Assembly: GCA_003427395.1 (NCBI GenBank) | Contig: BFEA01000266.1 | Location: 1,072,940 to 1,102,939 of the forward strand | DNA length: 30,000 nucleotides | Direction: 5' to 3' | DNA from: Chara braunii | Lineage: Eukaryota; Streptophyta; Charophyceae; Charales; Characeae | In this document: positions 1-8,741 of the stretch, one piece after another | How positions within the stretch are numbered: the stretch's first letter is position 1 | Layout of the letters: each line of letters opens with the position of its first letter | Translations under genes and position numbers: made by a program | Notes under the pieces: generated by a model | Seen by the model: only the letters and a program-made list of their open reading frames with translations | Told to the model about the DNA's origin: nothing | The model's database searches: none

Positions 1-26
1 TTTTTTTTTTTTTTTTTTTTTTTTTT
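1..26. repeat. T homopolymer at window edge
   Basis: A run of 26 T residues opens the window. On the minus strand it would read as poly(A) or poly-Lys at the point where the retrotransposon A pol frame leaves the window. It may be an inserted retroposed tail, a homopolymer tract or an assembly edge. The sequence to the left is not available to decide. Confidence 0.6.
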
Positions 27-35
27 GGGGTCCGC

Positions 36-108
36 GTTCGGCCCGAACGGCCGAACACATCCCCAAGGGGTCCCATACGTTCGGGCGTTCGGCCCGTCCC
101 GAACGCCC
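36..108. repeat. GC-rich inverted repeats
   Basis: The arms GGGCGTTCGG (83-92) and CCGAACGCCC (99-108) form a 10-bp stem with a 6-base loop. A second, overlapping set of GTTCGG/CCGAAC palindromes lies at 36-56. The tract sits between the poly(T) run and the retroelement coding frame and is much richer in GC than its surroundings. It may be part of a small inserted element or a hairpin inside the pol region; its role is unknown. Confidence 0.5.
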
Positions 109-641
109 TTCTCTACCAACGAAATCGCAGCTACTCGTGCTGCTTCGGGTTCACCTGTTTCAAGTTCAGGTGGTGTAACCTCCTCGCCTCCTTCCTTCTT
201 CTTCAACATTCGCTGTACTCGTTGGTACGTGAAGCGCTTTTGATTTTTCTGGCAATGTTGCAGTAGTTTATCGTTTGCAGCTTCGGGGATGGTGAACAAA
301 TGCCCCACCGGGATCGGAACACCGATATCCAGCTGCTTAAGCGCTCGTAATACATTAATTTCTCCCGTCCGAAACTGTGGACCGGGATTGGATTCGCGAT
401 CGACCCATTCAAGATCATCATGGGCCGATCGGATCGCTCCGACCATGCCGGCGAGATGAAGGTACTCGAGTGGATCGACCACGTCAGCAGCGTCGGAGGA
501 GGAAGAAGCTCCCGAGGTTGAAGCAATTGCCGTTGAGGTGGAGGGTTGCTCATATGCAACAAGTTCCCCTCCTTGGGCCGTGTCCATCAGTGCGGCCACT
601 CGTCCTTTGTTCAGAGCTACAGGGGCCGCGGCTGGTGGAGG

Positions 642-1705
642 TTAATTACGTTTCGGCTGCAGACAGTCCCGGGCAAAATGTCCGGGTTGTTTGCAGTTAA
701 AACACTCGACTTTTCCTGCTGGATTAGCTGGGTGAGGGAACTGTGGGGCGTACCCAGGTGTAGGCGGGGCAGGCAAGAGGGGAAATGACGCAGGGGCAGG
801 TCGAGCAAGGGCCGGGTTGGGCTTAATTAGCTTGGTCATTATCTGTTTCATCCGCTCCATGTGAGCTGCCTGCATTTGAACCAGGTTGCTCATCCATTCA
901 GATTGCTTGGTGGTGGCCGTATGGATCATTTGTGCAAGATGTAAGTTTGTTACGGCCTGAGAGGGAGAATCGTTGGGGATTCTGCTTCTAACTGCCGCTA
1001 CCTGTGGATTCGTTGGGGGCAAGGACGCCGAAGCTAAAGGGATATCAGAGGCGGTCCCGTCAGGGAGGTCATGGGGATAAAACCGTTCTACCGCTTGTAA
1101 CCATGATTGTCTTTTAGCTGCTACATCCTGTATCGTATCTGTGATGTCTTCGTCTCCCTGACTGATATATTTTTTTGTATCGGCCAGGTCTAACTCGAGG
1201 GCTTTAGCGATGATTGCCAACAGCTGGTGAGTTTTGGGGGAACCTTTTTCTGTCACTTCCCTTTCAACGTCGGACTTTGTAGATGATCGATGAACAGATC
1301 TCGAGCGGATTTTTCATCTCGCCCAGATTTATCCAACGTGATTTGAAATCGATCCACGAAATCAGGCGGCAATTCCCCTGGTCCTTGTGGACGATTTTTG
1401 AGTACGTACCTAGCGGCATCTTCGCTGACCGTATCGAATCGGGCCAAGAACGCTTGTTTGAAGATATTCCAATCTACCCACGTATGCTTTCTGAACCAGT
1501 CATGCGACGTATTCCAAAGTAGCAAGGTAAGAACGCGGGGAAGATCACCCGCGCTGTATCCTTGAGCTTCGATGGCTTCCAACCAAGCTTCGGGGTGGGT
1601 ATGGTTAGGGAAGAAGAGGAAGGGGGCAGGAATGCTAACGACCACCCTATTACCGTCTGCCATTGGCATGGCGGGTACAACCGCACCAGATCGAGACCTG
1701 GTCAC
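642..1705 (-). pseudogene. gag: Gag polyprotein of LTR retrotransposon A, one frameshift
   Basis: Gag forms the particle that packages the retrotransposon RNA. The N-terminal part (1705-1253, about 150 codons, ATG start, MTRSRSG) carries a capsid-like helical region: HPEAWLEAIEAQGYSAGDLP, then W..FK.AF..RF and PPDFVDRFQ, as in retrotransposon gag domains. At about 1257 the frame ends at TGA; the continuing frame (1256-642) runs from TEKGSPKTH through a helical region to a CCHC zinc knuckle, CFNCKQPGHFARDC (CX2CX4HX4C), near the C-terminus. The two frames join naturally if one G is restored, so this is a single-base deletion. It lies 94 bp from the A LTR-like repeat, in the order LTR-gag-pol on the minus strand. 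The family (probably Ty3/Gypsy type) is inferred; no reverse transcriptase is present to confirm it. Confidence 0.8.
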
Positions 1706-2097
1706 TGGACGGTCTCTTCGAGCTGGTTGAGGGCTTCCTCTACCTCTCGCCAGTTCGACTTACTATCATCAGAATCGATAGGTGTTGGCTCCAATACAAA
1801 CCTCACGCCTTGTGCTGTCTTCCGTTCGGAGTGCTAGAGGTGCGGAAAAGAGGCCCAGAAAAATAGCAAGATGGGGTGTGCCAAGGATTTTTGGAAATTG
1901 AGTGTAGGGACACAGACGAAACTGAAATCCCCCGTGTTGGTCCAATGAAGTAAGTCGACCGTTTTTTGCACGTCGCAAAATGCGCGCGAGAGTTCGGCGC
2001 GAAAGGGTAGAGAATTAAAAATTCAATCCAAAAAGTATTGTCGGACTTCCCACCGTGCTATGGCCCTTCGTTTAAAGCGAAAAGGTTTCGGCACGCT

Positions 2098-2562
2098 TCA
2101 CGTGTCTCGTCTTCGTATTAAGTCCCGACGTCGTTCACAAGTCAGTTCTGAGTCCGACGTGGAGGGCCTCAGTCGTGTGACTCTTTCTCTGTGTTCGTCT
2201 TCACTCCGTACGCGGTAGTGATAACCCTTGGATTCGTAGCGCTTAAAGCGCTGGCACTCGGTGCATAGAGTGCGAGGCAAGTGGGGTTCTACTGTTGTCC
2301 ACGGAATGACCATCAACTCGTTAAATAACAACAATATCGAGGAAGGTGGAAAGTGTGTATCGATAATGACAAACCCAACCTCTACGAGCCCTGAACAACG
2401 ATTTTTCGGAGGGAAGTAATATCGTCCACCGATCCGTGCGATAGCTTCTCGTACGTCCCACTCGCATACACGTGTCCTTTCCTCGTTGTAAGGAAAAGGC
2501 CGCGTTGATTCGGGAGATACGGGAGGTTGACGCCCGATCATAGGGCGTTGGTCAGTCCACAT
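2098..2562 (-). CDS. Hypothetical ORF inside repeat A copy 1
   Basis: This is a minus-strand ORF of about 154 codons starting at ATG (MWTDQRPMIGR). It contains the segment CEWDVREAIARIGGRYYF, a C-X2-C pair (CTECQRFKRYESKGYHY) and an Arg/Glu-rich C-terminus (CERRRDLIRRRDT). In this copy an upstream TGA stops any N-terminal extension. In copy 2 that codon is GGA, but a single-base deletion breaks the frame midway. The ancestor was therefore open over at least about 174 codons. Differences between the copies are mostly amino-acid changing, which argues against recent selection. It sits 5' of gag on the same strand, so it could be an accessory ORF or a chance ORF in the leader. I do not recognise the protein. 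Confidence 0.4.
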   Translation of the reverse strand: MWTDQRPMIGRQPPVSPESTRPFPYNEERTRVCEWDVREAIARIGGRYYFPPKNRCSGLVEVGFVIIDTHFPPSSILLLFNELMVIPWTTVEPHLPRTLCTECQRFKRYESKGYHYRVRSEDEHRERVTRLRPSTSDSELTCERRRDLIRRRDT

Positions 2563-3357
2563 GTCAATCAATTGCAAAAATCATGAGACGTCATCAAGGA
2601 AAAACACTCGCACAACCACCAATCAGTTCTTTTCAACACAAGAAAGAGAGAAAACACTCATCACCTTGATCATGCATGTAACTGAGGGACCGACCCGCGA
2701 CTCAAGTTTAGTAAGCCACCGCGGCATTGATCCCAGGCGCCTTGTCTCTCGAGGCTGCCCTGTAGATCGGTTGCAGATGTCGTGCAGCATAAGGCAGATG
2801 GCATGCAAAGTGCATTAAAAACTACAGATCTAAACACTCTTGCATTCTCTAACGAAATCCCGCCGAGTGCGGCGTCTAATCAATACAAAAAAACCCACAT
2901 CTCCATACATATATTTACTGTGAAAGGTGAGAAAATGACAGGGGTGCACAAGTCGGAAATCAACCGAGGGAATTGTACACACGCATCCACCGTTCACAAG
3001 ACAAGAGGATCAATTCCTCGACATCCGGGGATTACCCAAGAAACTAATGGAAGAGTTCCGGAAGAAGTTCCTTCACACAGGAGAACACACAAATTCATTC
3101 TCATTCATGAGAGGGCAAGCATCAAGACACATCGGCATTCAAAGATAGAGGAGAAAGAGAAACGAGGGAGGAAGGTCGAGATAAGAGATTACAAGATCCG
3201 AAAGGAGGAAGTTCGGCGTTACCGCCGTACTCACGCCAGAGATAAAGATCCGCAACAACAAAGGCGCATTCACCGTGAATTCCAATATGGCCCCGGGCCA
3301 ACCACCCACTCAACTCCAATCATCGATCCTCATGCCCGCACCGACGATCCCGGCCGT

Positions 3358-3478
3358 NNCNTGCTAANTCCCACCACTGCGATCGTCACCCCGCNGACGT
3401 AAACTNGACGCGGTTCGCCNAGATCCCACAGTCCGTCGTGGCGATCAAGCGCGCAACNGGCCAGCCTATCGTCAGCCN
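3358..3478. other. Cluster of nine ambiguous bases in repeat A copy 1
   Basis: N occurs at 3358, 3359, 3361, 3368, 3395, 3406, 3420, 3458 and 3478 and nowhere else in the window. In copy 2 every corresponding base is a pyrimidine (five T, four C). This looks like unresolved base calls, possibly from mixed reads of near-identical repeats. Confidence 0.85.
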
Positions 3479-3583
3479 GACAGGACTTTCCGACTCGCAC
3501 CAAACACTCTGCCTAGCCACTGCTTCCCGGGAGCTGGCTTGGGAGTCGAGAACGTAAGAGAGATTTGCGGACGCGTTTGCGGA

Positions 3584-3590
3584 ATTTATA
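3584..3590 (-). promoter_or_regulatory. TATA-box candidate in repeat A copy 1
   Basis: TATAAAT on the minus strand lies within the sequence CACTATAAATTCCGC and is identical in copy 2. It points toward gag, about 1.9 kb downstream. This position would divide the repeat into a ~0.93-kb U3 and a ~1.8-kb R-U5. The motif is seen directly; promoter activity is inferred. Confidence 0.45.
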
Positions 3591-4531
3591 GTGGCGAGAA
3601 GGGGTGCAAGGGAGAGAGAAGGCAGGGGGAAAGTCGAAGTGTACGAAAAGAAGCAGGAGGAGAAGACTTAGCGAGGAGGGTGCTACGGAAGCCATGTTGA
3701 TCCTTCGGGACTCTGAGTTTCACCAATCACATAGGTCGCACAATAGGCAGATCCTATTGTACCACACGTCTGATTGGTGGGTGAGAGTAATCGAAGGATT
3801 GATCGGGCTTCCGATTCACGTTCGGAAGGCAAAAGAAAAAAAAAGGCGCGAGCAGTAGCACAAGACGGGTCCAAGATTAAGATGATCAAGAAAGGGAAAT
3901 GGGCGCGCAACCGATCTGAGCGGGAGAGAGAGAGGGAAAACAGTTGCGAGAAGGGAGGATGAGAAGGGGGGGGAAGGAGAAAAGAGCGCGGGAGAGAACG
4001 ATGCGGGAAGCAGAGCGGGGGGGGGGGGAAGGGAAGAGAAGAAAAGCTTCGTATGCGTGGCGCCGTCAACAAAAAGAAAAAGAAAAAGGCACCGAAACAT
4101 TTACAGCTTGGCTATGTCCTAAACCAATTCAAAATTGAAATCACCATATCCACGCGCGAAAAGGAGGACGCGGAAAAGGAAAGTCCTACGGCTATTCGTA
4201 TATTCACAAAATTCCGAGAGTTTTCCCCAACGCGACCGAGAACATTCACACACAAAAAGGACACGTCGAAGTTCCGCTTATCCCGGAATTCCCAACTGCC
4301 GGGCCCAATTCCCAGTGCGCTTGCTAAGGCGCGCGTAAATACCTATGCATTTCCCGAATCGCAAACGAAAAAGCAGAATCGAAGAATCACAAAAGCTTCC
4401 GGAAGATGGGGGCCCAAAACACGGCGCCCAAAATCAAGAAGACAAACGGGGTGCTTGTAGGGTCGGTATGATACAAGAAAAATTCAAACCAAAGGGGTAC
4501 GAAAGATAGCACGGGTTCGGAAAGTAGTTCG

Positions 4532-5256
4532 TCACATGTAACCCTTTTTTAATTGAACTGACCATTCCCGTATACCCTCCCTTTTGGGACACTGTCCCCT
4601 AAACCCTCTCTTTCTCCTGACCTCTTCCCTGGCCGAACTGAGCCCACGGACTGTTCCGTTCTTGTGTCGGACCAACTTTTCCAATTGCCTTTCCTTCAGG
4701 GGTTCCGCCCTCAAAACCCTCCCTAAAACCTTCCCTCCCTCCTAACCCACGGGGCCAGCCCCTTCTTCCAAGAATATGCATGTTGTGTCCTTTAATCAGA
4801 TAGACCCTGGTGCCGGCTCCCACCAGCGGGACCCATTTCTTCAAAGTCTCGTCCCATTGGCATTTCCTCGGGGGGTCGGGGGAAACATAATTCCGGCTCA
4901 TCCTCGGAGAAAGGGGTGGGGGGGTTGGAAGGGGGAGTGGTGAGGTGACAGGCTGCTTAGGCTGCGCAGAATGGGTGGGACAATGCTATAGGGTGTTCAA
5001 ACTGCACAGGGTGGGACGAAATTGCAGGCTGGTCAGATTGCGCAGAATGAGTTGGGTGAAGCTGCGCAGATCCGTAGAGATGGATCATTGGGTGGGGCGG
5101 GGGATGGGGGGGGCAATACAAAGGAGGGGGGTGTGGCAGAGTGAGGTACAGGGAAGCACGAGAGGGATTTGTACTTCCATCTATATTCATTCCTCCTCCA
5201 ATTCTTCCATTGTGTTTGGAAGTCTTGGATGTCTGCCATGATCCTCCGGGGCCCAA
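4532..5256 (-). pseudogene. Degenerate Pro-rich to Gly/Arg-rich coding remnant
   Basis: On the minus strand a Pro/His/Ser-rich stretch (HPTHSAQSDQPA, about 5100-4957) runs toward a segment containing KWVPLVGAGTRVYLIKG (about 4860-4790), then a Gly/Arg/Glu-rich tail. Open stretches change frame repeatedly and none has a clear start, so this is at best a decayed gene. The Pro-rich part includes short imperfect repeats built on GCTGCGCAGAATG. It resembles the low-complexity parts of retrotransposon gag regions, but no domain is recognisable. It may instead be non-coding. Confidence 0.25.
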
Positions 5257-5472
5257 TCCATTCCTCCACGAGTCGATCAGTCACCGGGGAGAGGGGGGGG
5301 GCAAGACAAAGGAGGGGGGTGTGGCAAAGTGAGGTACAGGGAAGCATGGGAGGGATTTGTACTTCCATGTATGTTCATTCCTCCTCTAATTCTTCCATTG
5401 TACCTGGGAGTCTTCGATGTATGCCATGATCCTCCGGGGGCCAATCCATTCCTCCACGAATCGATCAGTCAC
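5097..5472. repeat. 188-bp tandem duplication
   Basis: Two head-to-tail units (5097-5284 and 5285-5472) are offset by 188 bp and differ at scattered bases. Each carries a G-rich tract, GTGAGGTACAGGGAAGCA, and ends near ATCCATTCCTCCACGA. On the minus strand the units encode repeated peptide containing EEWIGPRRIMA, and the 5033-5368 frame stays open through one unit. The 188-bp period is not a multiple of three, so a repeated protein would shift frame at each unit. It is most likely a non-coding duplication. Confidence 0.75.
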
Positions 5473-5493
5473 GGCTCAACATGCAACCCAAAG

Positions 5494-6210
5494 CGGAACG
5501 ATGCTGGTCGATGCTGGGGCAGTGCCCTTTAACCTGCTGCGGGCAGGAGCATGGTAGAGCCTGATAGAGATCCAGTTTCATGCTGAAACCAGAACAACGT
5601 TGGCCGATGTTGGGGCGTTGCCCTGTAACCTGTTGTTGGCAGGAGCGTGGTAGAACCTGGTAGAGATCTGGTTTCAGGATCAGAAGGATGACGGTCGATG
5701 CTGGGGCATGGCCCTGTAACCTGCCTTTGGTGGGAAGCGTGATACAACCTGGTAGAGATCTGGTCTCGGGTGTCTGTGTGTGTGTCCCTGCTTATGTCTT
5801 CCTTGTATGAAAATATGTACTCCCGGTTGGATTTGTATGGTTTTTCTTGAGGAGGTCAACTTAGCATGTGATCTGATCAGAACGACGCTGCCCGATGCTG
5901 GGGCGTTTGCCCTGTAACCTGCTGATTGGCAGGAGCATGGCAGAGCCTGGTTGAGATCCGGTTTAGACTGAGACCAGAACGACAATGGCCGGTGCTGGGG
6001 CGTTTGTTCTGTAACTAGTGGATGGCAGGAGTGTGGTAGAGCCTGGTAGAGATCTGGTTTCTGGGGTCAGAACGGTGAGGGCCGATGCTGGGGCGTTTGC
6101 CCTGTAAACTCCCGTTGGTGGGATGCGTGATAGAGCCTGTGGAGATCTGACTTCGGGTGGCCGTGCTGGGGCATTCTCCCTGCAACCTGCTGTTGGTAGG
6201 AGCATGGTAG
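5494..6210. repeat. Minisatellite, left half (about 7 units of ~90-97 bp)
   Basis: Units repeat the order GATGCTGGGGCGTTGCC, CTGTAACCTGCTG, GGCAGGAGCATGGTAGAGCC, TGGTAGAGATCTGGTTT, then a CAGAACGA-like joint. Starts are near 5498, 5591, 5681, 5878, 5975, 6067 and a partial unit at about 6158. A 100-bp interruption with a GT-rich run lies at about 5770-5877. Units are 80-90% alike by eye. The last unit is cut at GGAGCATGGTAG by retrotransposon B. Minus-strand open stretches (repeating LPGSTTLLP) are by-products, because unit lengths are not consistently divisible by three. Confidence 0.85.
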
Positions 6211-7508
6211 TGTTATGATTGGGGTTGTTTGTTGTCTGAGACCAACACTCACACACATAGACTTCCAGGTATGCCCACACATACACAGAAGGAAGGGGAG
6301 ATGATAGGAGTATCACACCGCACAGAGAGAGATAAACACAGCGGAAGACTTGACCATACGATATGACAGGGTACACTGAAAGTGCAATTCACTCCACTCA
6401 ATCCCGCACAACCAGTCATAAAGAAAAGCCGAGTAGATCACATCCAAGAAACAATAAAACGATGATAGTCCAAACCCAGTATTACACTGTTTATTAAACT
6501 CAGAGTCTCGAATTGTCAGGATAACCTTAGTACTACAATGCGCTGCTCAGAAATGAGCAGCGCTTCACTCCCCAACCCTGAGTAACCACTCGTGATACCC
6601 CTGAGCCCCTGAAATATCAAGCGCCACCCAGATACAACCTCCAAAGGGAAGCGCCACCCTGAAACAGGCCTCTGAGGCCAAGCGCCACTCAGAGGATGAA
6701 GAAGAAGACTAGCGCCACAATATCTGATGATGACGAAGTGTCGGAAGACTTCCCGAATAAAAGTCTGCAGCAACGCCACCAACTCCTGACAAGATGACCT
6801 CTAAGGAAGAAGCTGCAGCTATGGCTGCAGTGACACAACCCTGAAACCCCACTTCGGAGGAGAGTCCAGCAGGGCACCAACTTCTCTCGCCTCCAGCAGA
6901 CCTCGATAACCCAGACCTCTGACAACCCCTACGTGCTGGCAGAGTACAGCGCAGGTTCCAGCTGTGGCCGGCGCTCCGAAGGTCTGGCTATGCGTGTCTC
7001 CCTTCATGTTGAGCCGTCACCACTTCCGGTTCACGCGTAGCACAACAACAATGTCCTCGGTACCAACTGTCAAAAACCCTGAACCGATGTGCCCATCCTA
7101 TCTATAGACTAAGACTAGCCTAGACTCGACCTAGACCGGACTGACTGACTGACCGGTACCAATTTGGTTTCGGCCTCTCGGCCTCTACACTACCCGGCCA
7201 TAGGCTATAGGACCGTCTATCAGCATAGGCCTTTAGGGTCTGTCTGTCCTAGGGGTAGCCCGGACCTGCTATTCGCAGTTAGGATAGTTGTAGGGAATTT
7301 TGTTAGTAAGGGCTTATATTTTCCTAAATTTACAATTATGTCCCTCACGAATTTCCTTACAGACAGGTAATGAACCAGCCAAACAAAATTAGCCCTCAGC
7401 CAAACAAAATTAGGAATCTAACCTAAGACGCTACCTGACCGAGGCAAGCCCCAAGCTTCGCCCTCGACCCAATATACAGTCCACTGAGAATCCGCAGGCT
7501 TCATTACA
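6211..7508 (-). repeat. 3' LTR of retrotransposon B
   Basis: This 1298-bp LTR has TG...CA ends and matches 11765-13383 once the foldback insertion there is removed. It has the empty site for that insertion at the single ACATAGACTTCC sequence. A minus-strand AATAAA (6490-6495, seen as TTTATT) is conserved in the other LTR and is a candidate polyadenylation signal. A short internal duplication of CAGCCAAACAAAATTAG near 7375-7410 is present here but not in the other LTR. The copies differ by many substitutions, so the insertion is not recent. Confidence 0.88.
6490..6495 (-). terminator. Candidate polyadenylation signal in 3' LTR of B
   Basis: AATAAA on the minus strand, about 1.0 kb into the 1.3-kb LTR. 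The same hexamer is present at the matching position in the other LTR (12391-12396). The motif is seen directly; its use is inferred. Confidence 0.4.
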
Positions 7509-8602
7509 TACTCACCCCACCGGGGAGTGCGGACCTCCGCGCCCATACTTCATTTCCTGGTAATGAACCAGCAGATGAAGTGGATGTAGAGATAAAACTC
7601 TTACGTGAAGAGGAGAACCCAAGAGACTCGCGGGGTAACATATGCCCCTGATCACTGACTCACTTTGCAAACAACAAGGCAAGGAGGAGGCAACCTCAAA
7701 GTGTCAGCTGGTCTCGACTGCATCAAGAAACCACGGTAGGACCTGATCCTTGCTTGTTGCACAATCGACCAGTTCTGAAAAGTTGAGGTTTTGTAGGCGA
7801 CACCCTATTGTTGCAATCCGGTCTCCTATACTCATAACCAGCACTGTAAACAGTGATGTCAGGAGAAGGAGAACTCAAAGTGTCAGCTGGTCTCGATTGC
7901 GTCAAATGACCACAGTAAAACTTGGCACCCGACTATAGCGCAATCGACCATGCTAAAAAGTTGAGCTACCTAGACGTTGAGCTATAGTCGTCGGTCCGGG
8001 TATTTACCCCTAGTAGACATGGAACCAAGTGCAATCGATCAGTAGAGTGATATAGTGGAGACCATAGCTCTCAACTACAATTATCATTCTAGACTGAAGG
8101 ACGGCAATAAGAGATTGCCGGTAAAACAAGCAACCTCAACACGGTAAAGCATGAAGACATAAACACCCAGGTTGTCAGTGACAGTCATGCTAGGACTCAA
8201 CTTATCTAACAGACAAGGAGTCAGGGGCAGGATGCTGAAAGCTTGGAGCAATGGTTTACACCACTCAGCGTCATGACGAGGGAAACTTGCCAAATAAGCA
8301 GCTAACACTAGTCAAGACATTGAGTATGGCCAAAATTTGCATCAACAATTTCTGACAGCGAAACACAAATATGCTTGTCTAGGGAAGTAGGAAACCTCTC
8401 CTCAGAGAAGTCCAGTCACAAGTAAAAAGGACTGCGACCCTTACTTGTGCCATCCCTAGATCTGCTACAAATCAGTGTCCTCATACGTGAAGGACCCTGA
8501 TGCTGCAACTCCTAAATGAACCAGCTAAAGAGGGTGAAGATTCAACTTCACCAGACGATGAATCAGCACTGGTGGAGGGAGTTGCAAACTCCACCTCTCT
8601 CC
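7509..8602 (-). other. Internal 3' region of retrotransposon B, non-coding
   Basis: This 1.1-kb stretch lies between the gag end and the 3' LTR, where pol would be expected. No convincing frame or pol motif is present. The bases next to the LTR on the minus strand (7526-7509, GGTGGGGTGAGTA) are purine-rich and could be the polypurine tract. A diverged direct duplication lies at about 7683-7790 and 7862-7970 (offset 179 bp, sharing CTCAAAGTGTCAGCTGGTCT and AATCGACCA). Confidence 0.6.
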
Positions 8603-8734
8603 AACGACCATTTCGTCAACATGGACATTTTTTATTTTTTGAACGAAATTGAAACTAAGTTTTTTTGCCGAAAACTCGTCAAAATTTGTTGTTTATGAGG
8701 GTCCAGCGATGTCCATTTTGAAGAAATGGAAGTT
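8603..8734. mobile_element. Shortened foldback element (internal deletion)
   Basis: The left ~106 bp match the left arm of the 343-bp hairpin element at 11814-12156, from AACGACCATTTCG through CCGAAAACTCGTCAAAATTT to GAGGGTCCAGCG. The sequence then jumps straight to the right terminus, ATGTCCATTTTGAAGAAATGG, ending AAGTT. The centre and most of the right arm are missing. Flanks are CTCC on both sides (TCTCC if the end is shifted by one base), consistent with a target duplication. It sits just past the gag stop of retrotransposon B. Confidence 0.75.
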
Positions 8735-8741
8735 CTCCTCT

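Larger units (their letters stand above)
1..641 (-). pseudogene. LTR retrotransposon A: region between gag and pol (partial)
   Basis: Downstream of the gag zinc knuckle the same minus-strand frame continues, after an in-frame TAA at 642-644, open to the window edge (about 210 codons). It begins with a Pro/Ala-rich linker, passes a Ser-rich stretch and a segment containing VPIPVGHLFTIPEAAN, then a Lys/Arg-rich segment (RMLKKK), and ends in poly-Lys encoded by the T run. There is no initiator near its start, so it would need readthrough or be part of a Gag-Pol precursor. The protease expected next in Ty3-type elements would lie outside the window. No catalytic motif is visible. The frame is seen directly; its assignment as a gag-pol linker is inferred from position. 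The TAA may simply be a CAA-to-TAA mutation. Confidence 0.55.
1799..4515 (-). repeat. Long repeat A, copy 1: probable 5' LTR of element A
   Basis: This 2717-bp segment is closely matched by 20642-23359 in the same orientation; most 60-base lines differ at only a few positions. Similarity starts at AACCTCACGCC and stops abruptly at GATAGCACGGG. It ends 94 bp upstream of the element A gag, exactly where a 5' LTR should lie for a minus-strand element. It contains a conserved TATAAAT on that strand. It is unusually long for an LTR and contains an ORF. Boundaries follow the end of similarity; no clear TG/CA termini with a target duplication were found. It could alternatively be a long repeat unit that happens to abut gag. 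Confidence 0.65.

Noticed and set aside
2782-3402. 206-codon plus-strand frame antisense to repeat A copy 1
   Set aside because: It opens at GTG, runs across the ambiguous bases, and copy 2 has a frameshift in it. It is opposite to gag, the TATA motif and the conserved ORF. A chance open frame is more likely.
3683-4100. Overlapping Ser/Phe/Leu/Pro-rich frames within repeat A
   Set aside because: They are products of the G/A-rich purine tract on the plus strand; the same pattern appears in copy 2 with indels that change the frame.
5494-6210. tRNA-like words (GGTAGAGC, GGTTTCAGG) in the minisatellite, suggesting tRNA genes or a SINE-derived array
   Set aside because: Spacing between the words is too short for polymerase III A and B boxes, and no cloverleaf can be drawn by eye.
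5494-6376. Repeat protein encoded by the minisatellite (LPGSTTLLP repeats, minus strand)
   Set aside because: Unit length is not a constant multiple of three, so the frame changes between units and stops intervene.
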